51,717 nucleotides of DNA from an uncultured Bacilli bacterium (lineage in GTDB: Bacteria; Bacillota_I; Bacilli_A; RFN20; DUOF01). The translations under genes were made by a program, and so were the position numbers. Below are positions 44,402 to 51,717 of the stretch, piece by piece. The notes beneath the pieces are model-generated. The model had not been told where the DNA came from. It made no database searches and saw only the letters and a list, made by a program, of their open reading frames with translations. Within the stretch, counting starts at the first letter, position 1; each line of letters begins with the position of its first letter. The DNA lies in contig CALVUJ010000024.1 of NCBI GenBank assembly GCA_944363575.1, forward strand, positions 208,107 through 259,823. The letters run 5' to 3'.

Positions 44402-44579
44402 AGGTTAAGGAGGAACACTCATCCCAAGTAAAAAAAATCAAAGTGTACCATTTATATGTGTTGAATACTAACTAGTCTTAGGATCCTAATTATAAATGCG
44501 AAGCTTAATATCCTGTAAAAAATGGATAGTAAAACGTCACTTAATCTTGAAAATAACTAGGATAAAACCTAGTTTTTTT
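44402..44579 (+). ncRNA. Candidate structured RNA, about 178 nt (6S-like or leader RNA)
   Basis: Nested pairings make a rod: AGGTTAAG (44402-44409) with CTTAATCT (44540-44547); ACTcATCC (44417-44424) with GGATAGT (44524-44530) with one bulge; a large open loop of about 24 bases on each side; CATTTATA (44449-44456) with TATAAATG (44491-44498); and the apical palindrome TTAGGATCCTAA (44478-44489). It ends in a clean terminator. Length, closing stem and large central bubble recall 6S RNA, but no conserved 6S sequence is recognised. It could instead be a leader of the HIT gene: AACTAG (44470-44475) can pair with CTAGTT of the terminator and so act as an antiterminator. Confidence 0.5.
44555..44579 (+). 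terminator. Terminator of the candidate RNA
   Basis: AACTAGG and CCTAGTT form a 7-bp stem with a 6-base loop followed by T7. It is 38 bases upstream of the HIT start codon, and no second promoter is evident between them. Confidence 0.88.
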
Positions 44580-44617
44580 CATCTTTTTAAGTCATAATAT
44601 AAAAAAGGAGAGATATT

Positions 44618-45022
44618 ATGGAAAATTGTATTTTTTGTAAAATCATAAATAAAGAAATACCTTGCTATAAAATATATGAAGATGAATATACTTTAGCTTT
44701 TTTAGATATTGCTAAAGATGTAGATGGACACACTCTTGTTATTCCTAAGAAACACTGCACTAATATTCTAGATGCCGATGAAGAAACTATCAACCATCTA
44801 ATGCACACTATACAACTAGTATCTAATCATTATATAAATAAATGTGGATATGCAGGAATTAACATTTTAAACAACAATAATGCTTGTGCTGAACAATCAG
44901 TTATGCACTTACACTTTCACATTATCCCACGTAATGAAAATGATCAAATTTATGTCTATCCTAAATTCCCTGGAGCTAAATACCCTATAGAAGACACTCT
45001 AAAAAAACTAAAAATTAATTAG
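44618..45022 (+). CDS. HIT-family nucleotide hydrolase
   Basis: A 134-residue HIT protein. The active-site triad motif is H97-L-H-F-H101 in 'SVMHLHFHIIPR' (HxHxHxx), and the N-terminal 'CIFCKIINKEIP' is typical, with Cys4 and Cys7 as likely zinc ligands. Members split AMP-linked substrates such as dinucleoside polyphosphates. SD is AAAGGAGAG. Transcription may come by read-through from the candidate RNA. Confidence 0.95.
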   Translation: MENCIFCKIINKEIPCYKIYEDEYTLAFLDIAKDVDGHTLVIPKKHCTNILDADEETINHLMHTIQLVSNHYINKCGYAGINILNNNNACAEQSVMHLHFHIIPRNENDQIYVYPKFPGAKYPIEDTLKKLKIN

Positions 45023-45066
45023 TTTAAAATTCGCACTTTAGTAAAAAATATAACTAGGGTGAGAAT

Positions 45067-45357
45067 ATGTCTAAAATAAAATGCGAACAAGAAAAGTGCA
45101 AATACAACAGCAATAAATATTGCATGAAAGATGGAATTTACGTAGATAAACATGCTTCATGTGATTCTTATGAAGAAGGAGCAAAAACATCTAATACTAA
45201 CTTTGAAATTAGCTCTTTAGAATCTAAAGACAATCAAATAGTATGTAATGCTACCCATTGTGTTTACAACAATCACAAAGACTGTACAATAACACATTTA
45301 AACATAGGAAAAGAAAAAGATTCTGCTAATTGTATAGACTTTGAAGAAATGGATTAA
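45067..45357 (+). CDS. Protein with two DUF1540 units
   Basis: A 96-residue, Cys-rich protein. Two copies of the DUF1540 pattern are visible: C-x4-C-x-Y-N-x5-C ... A-x-C in residues 6-35 and again in about residues 59-92 (C-x4-C-V-Y-N-x5-C ... A-N-C). Such units probably bind a metal; function is unknown. It is 44 bases after the HIT gene and followed by a strong terminator, so HIT and this gene likely form one unit. Confidence 0.88.
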   Translation: MSKIKCEQEKCKYNSNKYCMKDGIYVDKHASCDSYEEGAKTSNTNFEISSLESKDNQIVCNATHCVYNNHKDCTITHLNIGKEKDSANCIDFEEMD

Positions 45358-45358
45358 T

Positions 45359-45388
45359 AATACTTGGAAAAAGCCAAGTATTTTTTTT
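45359..45388 (+). terminator. Terminator after the DUF1540 gene
   Basis: AATACTTGG and CCAAGTATT form a 9-bp stem with a 6-base loop followed by T8. Confidence 0.93.
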
Positions 45389-45470
45389 ACATTTACCCAT
45401 TTTTTCAAAAATTGTTCATTTAACTAGTTCAACATCATTTTGCTACATAACTTGTAGTGAGGTGAAAAAA

Positions 45471-46661
45471 ATGAATAATTCATGTCCCAATCCATGTATG
45501 AATGGAGATAATTGTGGTATAAGAAGATGTTGTCATAACCATAACAGCTGCTTTCCAAACAACCGTTGTTGCCCTCTTGTTATTCCTGGTCCTCCTGGTC
45601 CACCAGGACAAAATGCTACGATATCAATAGGAACAACTACTACTGGTTCCCCAAACACCCCTGCTATGGTAACAAACACAGGTACTTCTACCAATGCTAT
45701 TTTAAACTTTACTATTCCTAGAGGTGCTACTGGTCCTCAGGGTCCTCAAGGGCCACAGGGTCCACAAGGGCCTCAAGGTCCTCAAGGTCCTCAAGGGCCA
45801 CAGGGTCCTCAAGGGCCTCAAGGTCCACAAGGTCCTGCAGGTGAAGATGGTGAAGATGGTGAAGCTGCCACTATAACTGTTGGAACAACTACTACTGGCG
45901 AACCTGGTACTGATGCTTCAGTTACTAATGTAGGTACTGACACTAATGCTATCTTAAACTTCGTTATCCCTAGAGGTGAAGATGGTGAAGATGGTGAAGC
46001 TGCTACTGTAACTGTTGGAACAACTACTACTGGTGATCCTGGTACTGATGCTTCAGTTACTAACGTAGGTACTGATACTGATGCCATCTTAGATTTCGTT
46101 ATCCCTAGAGGTGCTGACGGTGAAGCTGCTACTGTAACTGTTGGAACAACTACTACTGGCGAACCTGGTACAGACGCTTCAGTTACTAACGTAGGTACTG
46201 ATACTAATGTCATCTTAAACTTCGTTATCCCTAGAGGTGCTGATGGTACTCCTGCTACAATTGCTGTAAACACTACAAAAACAGGTGAACCAGGAACAGA
46301 AGCATATGTTACAAATTCCGGTACTGACAAAGAAGTAATATTGGAATTTGTAATTCCTAGAGGTAATGCTGGTATCGATGGTACAAATGGTACAAATGGT
46401 GTAGATGGACTTGCTGCTACTGTACAAGTAGGTACAACCACTACCGGTGAACCAGGAACAGAAGCAATGGTTACTAACTCAGGAACAGAAAATAACGCAA
46501 TCTTAAACTTTACTATCCCACGTGGTGAATGTTGTAAAATAAAACCAGGAAAACATGTAAAAACTGTAAAACATGGAGCTTCTTTACAAGAAGTAACAGA
46601 AACTTTAAACGAACTAATAACTTCTTTAACTAACGCTGGTTTTCTTGAAGCACAACATTAA
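45471..46661 (+). CDS. Collagen-like surface (exosporium-type) protein
   Basis: Residues 1-40 are Cys/Asn-rich. A GPPGPPG run follows, then eleven GPQ triplets plus GPA, a true collagen (Gly-X-Y) stretch. Six modules of about 38 residues alternate with it, each ending in ILNFxIPRG and carrying 'VGTTTTGxPGTxAxVTNxGT'. The C-terminal 50 residues are a helical tail with a CC pair. Such collagen-like proteins coat spores or cells in Bacillota; with the ger and SleB-like genes near, an exosporium role is plausible. The ATG at 45471 has GAGGTG six bases upstream. The repeats make this gene clearly richer in G+C than its surroundings. Confidence 0.9.
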   Translation: MNNSCPNPCMNGDNCGIRRCCHNHNSCFPNNRCCPLVIPGPPGPPGQNATISIGTTTTGSPNTPAMVTNTGTSTNAILNFTIPRGATGPQGPQGPQGPQGPQGPQGPQGPQGPQGPQGPQGPAGEDGEDGEAATITVGTTTTGEPGTDASVTNVGTDTNAILNFVIPRGEDGEDGEAATVTVGTTTTGDPGTDASVTNVGTDTDAILDFVIPRGADGEAATVTVGTTTTGEPGTDASVTNVGTDTNVILNFVIPRGADGTPATIAVNTTKTGEPGTEAYVTNSGTDKEVILEFVIPRGNAGIDGTNGTNGVDGLAATVQVGTTTTGEPGTEAMVTNSGTENNAILNFTIPRGECCKIKPGKHVKTVKHGASLQEVTETLNELITSLTNAGFLEAQH

Positions 46662-46680
46662 AATAAGTTATCTCAATAAA

Positions 46681-46713
46681 AAGGACTATTAATTAACCTA
46701 ATAGTCCTTTTTT
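46681..46713 (+). terminator. Terminator after the collagen-like gene
   Basis: AAGGACTATTA and TAATAGTCCTT form an 11-bp stem with a 7-base loop followed by T6. Confidence 0.95.
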
Positions 46714-46738
46714 GTTATAATAAAATTAGGTGGTATAT

Positions 46739-47749
46739 ATGAAAAAATTATTATGTGTTATATTAATATTTTTAACAACTGGATGTACAATAGATTACTC
46801 TAACTTTACACCTCGTTCAAACATTATCAAAAATAAAGATGGAACATATACAAAATATTTATCAAAAGATACCTGCTCAACACTAGAAGTATACTATTTA
46901 GATTTAAAAGACAATAATAATGAAACTAAAATTGGAGATTCCACTTATATCAAATGTAACGATATAGATATTATTATCGATGCAGGAGTTAAAAATGTTG
47001 GAAGTTCCACCGTCGTACCATTTTTAAAAGAAAAAGTAACAGATAAAAAAATAGAATTAGTGATAGCTACACACACAGATAATGATCATATTGGAGGTTT
47101 TGTAGGCCTTTCTAAAAAAGAAGGTGTACTAAGTATAACTGATTTCACTTATGATTACATTTTAGAATCAGGATATGTATCAGATTCTAATGTTTACAGC
47201 GATTTTATGGAATTAACTACTAAGGCTAGTAAAGTATGCAATGCATACGATTCATTACTAGGAAACAATGAATGTATCAAAATTTTTAAAATTGGAAATA
47301 TAACTCTAGAAATCTTAGATACTTCTTTCTATAACAGCCAAAATGCAAGTCCTAATAACCGATCAATAGTAACTTTATTAACATATAATAATATAACTTA
47401 TTTATTCCCTGGTGACCTAGAAGATGATGAATACCTAGCAAATAATATATCTCATGTAGATATCTTTAAAGCTTCTCATCATGGAGCCAGTAGTGCTAAC
47501 TCCACTTCCTTATTACAAGCCCTAACCCCAGAAGTCATTATCCTATCTACTGATGGCACAAACAATTACGATATACCTCAACAAGAAAGCTTAGATAGAA
47601 TGTATGCCATAACCAATCAAATATACGCAACCTTTACAACAGGAACAATTAAAATATCAACCGATGGAAACACATATAATATAACAAGTGATAATTTAAT
47701 CCTATTTCAAAATAGTGAATGGTTCCTTCAAAACAGAACCTTAAATTGA
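46739..47749 (+). CDS. ComEC-like metallo-beta-lactamase domain lipoprotein
   Basis: The signal peptide ends in LTTGC (Cys16 lipidated), so the enzyme is outside the membrane. The beta-lactamase fold has 'ATHTDNDHIGG' (the H-x-D-x-D-H form seen in ComEC C-terminal domains), 'FPGDLEDDE', 'FKASHHGAS' and 'VIILSTDGTN'. In ComEC this domain is thought to degrade one DNA strand during uptake. Here it stands alone without the channel part. It may be a nuclease or phosphodiesterase on the surface. The ATG at 46739 has AGGTGG six bases upstream. Confidence 0.85.
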   Translation: MKKLLCVILIFLTTGCTIDYSNFTPRSNIIKNKDGTYTKYLSKDTCSTLEVYYLDLKDNNNETKIGDSTYIKCNDIDIIIDAGVKNVGSSTVVPFLKEKVTDKKIELVIATHTDNDHIGGFVGLSKKEGVLSITDFTYDYILESGYVSDSNVYSDFMELTTKASKVCNAYDSLLGNNECIKIFKIGNITLEILDTSFYNSQNASPNNRSIVTLLTYNNITYLFPGDLEDDEYLANNISHVDIFKASHHGASSANSTSLLQALTPEVIILSTDGTNNYDIPQQESLDRMYAITNQIYATFTTGTIKISTDGNTYNITSDNLILFQNSEWFLQNRTLN

Positions 47750-47774
47750 CATTTATTTATGAATTTAATAGAAT
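47746..47774 (+). promoter_or_regulatory. Sigma-A promoter of cysS overlapping the previous stop codon
   Basis: -35 TTGACA (47746-47751), 17-bp spacer, -10 TAGAAT (47769-47774). The TGA inside the -35 box is the stop codon of the ComEC-like gene. Confidence 0.85.
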
Positions 47775-47800
47775 ATACTAGTTTAAAGGAGAAATGAATT

Positions 47801-49207
47801 ATGAAACTATACAATACTTTAACAAGGAAATTAGAAACATTTATCCCTCATGATAATAAAGAAGTAAGAATATATACCTGTGGACCAACAGTATATCATT
47901 TTCAACATATAGGAAATATGCGTACATATATTAGTGAAGATATCCTAGAAAAATCTTTAAGATTTTTAGGATATAATGTTAAAAGATGCATGAATATTAC
48001 CGATGTAGGACATTTAACTAGTGATGGTGATACTGGTGAAGATAAAATGGAAATTGCTGCTAAAAGAGAAAATAAAAGTGTTTTAGAAATAGCTAAAATG
48101 TATACTGAAATCTTTTTTAAAGATATGGGAAAATTAAATATTAAAATGCCTGAAATAGTTTCTAATGCAACTGATAATATAGATGAATATGTAAAAATTA
48201 TTAAAGAATTATTAAAGAAAGGTTATGCTTATGAATCTGGAAATAATATTTATTTTGATGTATCTAAGTTTCCTTCTTACTATGATTTATCTAGAAAAAA
48301 AGCCGACGATTTACAAGTAGGATCTAGAGAAGATGTACAATTTGATTCAAAGAAAAGAAATCAAGCCGATTTTGTATTGTGGTTTAATACTTCAAAATTT
48401 GAAAATCATGCTTTAAAATGGGATACAGAAATAGGTAATGGCTATCCTGGATGGCATATTGAATGTAGTGGTATCTCCATTAAATATTTAGGAGAATACC
48501 TAGATATTCACTGTGGAGCAGTCGATGCTATCTTCCCTCATCACACTAATGAAATTGCTCAAAGTGAAGCTTATTTAGGGCATAAATGGTGTAACTATTG
48601 GATTCATATGGCTCACCTAAATGATACTACTGGCAAAATGTCTAAATCAAAAGGAGAATTTTTAACGGTTGAAAACTTAGAAAAAAGAAATTATTCTCCC
48701 CTTGCCTATCGATTTTATTGTTTACAATCACATTATCGCAATACTCTATCCTTTGATTTCGACAAAATGAATGATGCTAATGATAATTATAATAAACTTA
48801 TTAATAAAATACATTCATTAAAAGAAAACACTAATAATGAACAAATTAATAAACAAATATATGATTCATATATTAATAAATTCAAAGAATGTTTATGTAA
48901 CGATCTAAACACTTCTTCTGCGATTACACTAATATATGACTTATTAAAAGAAAATACCAATAATAATACTAAAATAGCTATTATTGAACAATATGATAAG
49001 GTATTATCATTAAATCTATTAAATAAACAAATAATAACAATAGACAAAGAATTAGAAACATATATAAATGAAATGATAGAAAAAAGAAATATTGCTAAGA
49101 AAAACAAAGATTTTCTACTAGCAGATCAAATAAGAAACGAACTAAAAGAAAAAGGAATCATTATAAAAGACACTAGAGAAGGGACAACCTACGAACTAAT
49201 TAAATAG
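47801..49207 (+). CDS. cysS: Cysteinyl-tRNA synthetase
   Basis: It charges tRNA-Cys. The class I motifs are HIGN (36-39) and KMSKS (279-283). Zinc ligands are Cys27, Cys222 (HIECSG), His247 and Glu251 (FPHHTNE). The C-terminal tRNA-binding part ends in 'LADQIRNELKEKGIIIKDTREGTTYELIK', the usual end. Length 468. It has its own promoter and a terminator that includes its stop codon. I see no T-box leader, as the start of transcription is only about 20 bases upstream of the ATG. Confidence 0.98.
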   Translation: MKLYNTLTRKLETFIPHDNKEVRIYTCGPTVYHFQHIGNMRTYISEDILEKSLRFLGYNVKRCMNITDVGHLTSDGDTGEDKMEIAAKRENKSVLEIAKMYTEIFFKDMGKLNIKMPEIVSNATDNIDEYVKIIKELLKKGYAYESGNNIYFDVSKFPSYYDLSRKKADDLQVGSREDVQFDSKKRNQADFVLWFNTSKFENHALKWDTEIGNGYPGWHIECSGISIKYLGEYLDIHCGAVDAIFPHHTNEIAQSEAYLGHKWCNYWIHMAHLNDTTGKMSKSKGEFLTVENLEKRNYSPLAYRFYCLQSHYRNTLSFDFDKMNDANDNYNKLINKIHSLKENTNNEQINKQIYDSYINKFKECLCNDLNTSSAITLIYDLLKENTNNNTKIAIIEQYDKVLSLNLLNKQIITIDKELETYINEMIEKRNIAKKNKDFLLADQIRNELKEKGIIIKDTREGTTYELIK

Positions 49208-49226
49208 TTCTCCCTTCTCTTTTTTA
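49175..49226 (+). terminator. Terminator with the cysS stop codon in its stem
   Basis: AGAGAAGGGA (49175-49184) pairs with TCCCTTCTCT (49211-49220), followed by T6. An inner stem GAACTA/TAGTTC (49193-49198 and 49205-49210) contains the TAG stop at 49205-49207. Confidence 0.88.
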
Positions 49227-51717
49227 TTTAACTATTTTTCTTTTCCTAATTAACAATATACTTAACAAACAAACCACTACACTTAATACACCAATAACAT
49301 ACCATAACATCACATTACCACTTTCAACAATAATTGTTTGATAAACTATTGTTTCATTACCACTACTATCTACTACTCTATAAGCCATCTCATACGTTCC
49401 TGCCTTATCAAAATCAACACCACTACTTAATCTCTCAATAGTAAGATTCTCATCATAATTATCATAAACCACAAAATCAGTCTTATTAAACGTATGCCCT
49501 TTCTTAACTGTTATAACATCACTACTTAATTCTACAACAGGTGCCTCATTATCTACCACATCATACTCTATAATATATGTTTCACTCTTATTACCAAACA
49601 TATCAATACCATAACTAGTTACAATATATTTACCTAACACACTAGTATCAACCTTATCAACTTCAACACCATTAAAAGTAATAGTATTCACTACATTAAC
49701 AGGAACACCATAATAAGTTACAAATGATAATGGAGTAACTTCACACTCTTCACCATAATCACAAACTACATTAGAAGTAGGAGTAACGATAACACCTGAA
49801 TTATTTACTAATTTAGGAGAAAAATCATAAATAACATAAGGAATAGCAATACTAGAAGGAATAGGATAGCCACTATTAATAGTACTAGTAGTAGCACTTA
49901 TAGTAACTACACCAGTATAAATTGCAACATAACCATTAGTAATTTGGTATTCTGATGATTTAGAAATACTATTAAGAACATCATTATAGTTACTTAAAAT
50001 GCTAATAGCATTACTACCTAATAACATAGATTTTAAAGCACTAATAAAATAAGAAGTACTACTAGAATCTTTTACATTAACAAGAAGTGCACTTCCATCA
50101 CTAAGTACCGTATATGAACTCATAGTATTATCATTATCAACAGGCGTTGCAGGAGTATATATCTCTAAATCTTTCTTAACAATACTAAGTGCATTATTTG
50201 TTGTATCTAAATAAATAATAGACACGGCATCATCATACTCTGCATTATATAAATATCTATTACCTGTAGCACTAGAAAATTCACTTAAAACCATTAAACA
50301 TGTTGTTGTATAATTTGAAGTAGTACATGTCTTTTCATATCCTTCCATCATAATTTTTATTGTCTCAGTAGTGCTAGTAACATTTCTAGCTGGATGATCA
50401 ATAATAGCAACTATATTGCCATTGATAATTTCAAAATCAGAAAGAATCAATTCGTTATCAGTAGTCTCAATAATAGCTTGATCTACATTGCTTAATACAG
50501 CAGAATACACTCCACTAGAATTTGAAATATCAATATGAGTATAATTTCTCATACTTAAATAAGCATAATTTATATTAAACACTGCACTATTAGTTGACTT
50601 TAAAACTCCATCATAGAAGAATACATAACCACTAGAACTATTAATCGCATATCCTCCTTTAGCAATAATCGCAGGTTTAGTTTTATATAAAGTGCCTGAT
50701 GAGTAACCAATAATTAATTTAGTTTCTTTACCACTATTCATAACATATGTCCCTGTAATATTAATAACATTATTAGTAGAACTATATGAACGCAACTCAC
50801 CAGCAGTACTAGCACTATCAATGATAGTAACTGCAACATTTATACCACTAACATTAATTAATGATGATCCAACATAATTATTGACAATCTTGCCATTTAA
50901 ATTCAAAGTCAAACTCTTAGAGATTGTAATATCTTTCTCCGTTATATTTTCTTGCATTACAATTGTACTGCCACTGCTAGCAGCATTAATAGCTTCTTGC
51001 AAAGTAGTATAAGATGTACTTCCAATCTTTGCTACTCCAGTAACAAGTCTAGTAGTAAGATATCCTGCTTCACTAACACCATAATCAGTATACTCGCTTG
51101 TTCCCCCTCTTCTTACATAAGAAGAAAAAGAATGAGTGTAAGTTGAACTTAATGGACTCTTTAAAAAACCATTATAATAGGTAAACGAACCCAATACTGC
51201 ATAACCTCCTAAACCTTTTATTACTGGTGCGTTGCCAATGCTTGAGGAACTATCACCAATTTGGGTTTCAGCAGAATTATTTACATTCCCCGATACTCCA
51301 TTACCTCCTCCTTCTACATATCCATCACGTATTATCAATGTTCCATTATTATTTATTGCTGTTGCTCCAATACCACCAGCTATTACTGAACCTCCATTCA
51401 TATATAACTCTCCTGAATTATCTACTCCATAACTATAATGTCCATATACACTGCCACCAGCTATCAACACTTTTCCGCTATTACTTATTCCATAACTTTC
51501 TCCTTCTACAGATCCACCGCTTAATATTACTCCATATGAACTGCTCACACCTCCATTAGATAAGTTAGATATTGCTGTTGATTCAGACTTTACTGTTCCG
51601 CCACTTACTTGTACAGTTCCATTAGAACCATTATATATTCCTCTAGCATTAGCATTATCTGTTCCAACTGTTCCACCTTGAACTTTTATTGTTCCAGAAG
51701 AATAATTATATATTCCA
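49224..51717 (-). CDS. Large repetitive surface protein with Ig-like domain and C-terminal membrane anchor (5' end off window)
   Basis: The frame is open to the right edge (831 codons seen), so the signal peptide and start are missing; a GTG at 51548 is internal. The first 150 residues are Gly/Ser/Asn-rich repeats of the type 'G(I/V)xNxSGxxxxxGGxV', suited to a beta-solenoid. A 'GVAKIGSTSYTTLQEAINAASSGSTIVMQENI' segment starts a second beta-helix-like region. Near the end, 'DNEAPVVELSSDVITVKKGHTFNKTDF' marks a DUF5011-type Ig-like domain. One membrane helix and 'RKRKIVK' end the protein. No LPxTG is present, so anchoring is by the helix. Probably an adhesin or cell-surface fibre. Confidence 0.8.
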   Translation of the reverse strand, partial: GIYNYSSGTIKVQGGTVGTDNANARGIYNGSNGTVQVSGGTVKSESTAISNLSNGGVSSSYGVILSGGSVEGESYGISNSGKVLIAGGSVYGHYSYGVDNSGELYMNGGSVIAGGIGATAINNNGTLIIRDGYVEGGGNGVSGNVNNSAETQIGDSSSSIGNAPVIKGLGGYAVLGSFTYYNGFLKSPLSSTYTHSFSSYVRRGGTSEYTDYGVSEAGYLTTRLVTGVAKIGSTSYTTLQEAINAASSGSTIVMQENITEKDITISKSLTLNLNGKIVNNYVGSSLINVSGINVAVTIIDSASTAGELRSYSSTNNVINITGTYVMNSGKETKLIIGYSSGTLYKTKPAIIAKGGYAINSSSGYVFFYDGVLKSTNSAVFNINYAYLSMRNYTHIDISNSSGVYSAVLSNVDQAIIETTDNELILSDFEIINGNIVAIIDHPARNVTSTTETIKIMMEGYEKTCTTSNYTTTCLMVLSEFSSATGNRYLYNAEYDDAVSIIYLDTTNNALSIVKKDLEIYTPATPVDNDNTMSSYTVLSDGSALLVNVKDSSSTSYFISALKSMLLGSNAISILSNYNDVLNSISKSSEYQITNGYVAIYTGVVTISATTSTINSGYPIPSSIAIPYVIYDFSPKLVNNSGVIVTPTSNVVCDYGEECEVTPLSFVTYYGVPVNVVNTITFNGVEVDKVDTSVLGKYIVTSYGIDMFGNKSETYIIEYDVVDNEAPVVELSSDVITVKKGHTFNKTDFVVYDNYDENLTIERLSSGVDFDKAGTYEMAYRVVDSSGNETIVYQTIIVESGNVMLWYVIGVLSVVVCLLSILLIRKRKIVK

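Larger units (their letters stand above)
44252..44617. other. Intergenic region holding a candidate RNA gene
   Basis: No protein gene is evident. The left 100 bases are plain AT-rich sequence; the rest holds a promoter, a structured segment and a terminator (separate entries), then the SD of the HIT gene. Confidence 0.6.

Noticed and set aside
44402-44579. T-box or known metabolite riboswitch upstream of HIT
   Set aside because: No T-box core (AGGGTGGNACCGCG-like) or other familiar riboswitch motif is visible; it is left as an unassigned structured RNA.
45446-45453. CATAACTT as a sigma-K -10 box for the collagen-like gene
   Set aside because: The start of transcription would fall on the SD and no -35 element stands at the right distance.
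45818-46441. Minus-strand open frame of 207 codons rich in Val/Pro/Ser
   Set aside because: It is the antisense of the collagen-like repeats; the long frame follows from the repeat structure and there is no SD.
51227-51559. Plus-strand frames over the right-hand surface protein
   Set aside because: They are antisense of Gly/Asn repeats of the surface protein and look like translated low-complexity sequence.

Overview
The window is very AT-rich, gene-dense DNA from a low-GC Bacillota (Firmicute-type) bacterium. Three lines of evidence support this. Core genes are of Firmicute type: mraZ-rsmH-ftsL-pbp, an FtsK/SpoIIIE translocase followed by a YmfF/YmfH-like M16 pair and acpS, an RNase J2-like protein, clpB behind a perfect CIRCE element, and cysS. 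Spore-related genes are present: a gerB-gerA-gerC germination operon, a SleB/CwlJ-type hydrolase and a collagen-like protein of the spore/cell-surface type. Redox genes point to an anaerobe: class III ribonucleotide reductase NrdD/NrdG and a desulfoferrodoxin. TGA is used as a stop and TGG as Trp, so the code is standard. A gut-type uncultured Bacilli/Erysipelotrichia-like lineage is a plausible guess, but it is an inference. I saw no tRNA, rRNA, IS element or CRISPR array.

Layout. 1-4.5 kb: an edge-truncated AAA/SF1 helicase with an N-terminal membrane helix, a CmpB-like membrane protein and a DUF2130 coiled-coil protein. 4.5-9 kb: a cut-down division/cell-wall cluster read leftward as mraZ, rsmH, ftsL, a lipoprotein serine protease and a PASTA-PBP. 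It has an MraZ operator at its promoter and a terminator before the PBP gene. 9-11 kb: rpmF, an XRE regulator, a PlsC acyltransferase and a small OB-fold (SSB-like) protein. 11-14.5 kb (plus strand): the ger operon. 14.5-19.7 kb: acpS, two M16 peptidase-family genes and ftsK as one overlapping leftward operon. 19.8-22.7 kb: an HtrA lipoprotein, a ZIP metal transporter and the SleB-like hydrolase. 22.8-27.4 kb: nrdD-nrdG with a deoxyribonucleotidase and a UDG-family gene, facing a Crp/Fnr-type regulator across a perfect palindrome. 27.4-31.6 kb: RNase J2-like; then a methyltransferase, a desulfoferrodoxin and an unknown HExxH protein in one tight operon. 31.7-35.1 kb: an EamA transporter, a degenerate amidase and a protein made of ten 26-residue repeats. 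35.2-38.3 kb: efp, then SDR, YnbB and an HD/MESH1-like gene in overlapping frames. 38.5-42.8 kb: a P-loop kinase-like gene, clpB and a double-thioredoxin lipoprotein. 42.9-51.7 kb (mostly plus strand): a DUF4143 ATPase, a candidate structured RNA of about 178 nt with its own promoter and terminator, HIT, a double DUF1540 protein, the collagen-like protein, a ComEC-like lipoprotein, cysS, and (minus strand) a large surface protein that runs off the right edge.

The points most worth following up are the candidate RNA at 44402-44579, the 26-residue repeat protein, the HExxH protein beside desulfoferrodoxin, the protease inside the division cluster, the palindrome placed 41.5 bp upstream of the inferred nrdD start, and the repeated placing of stop codons inside or against terminator hairpins.
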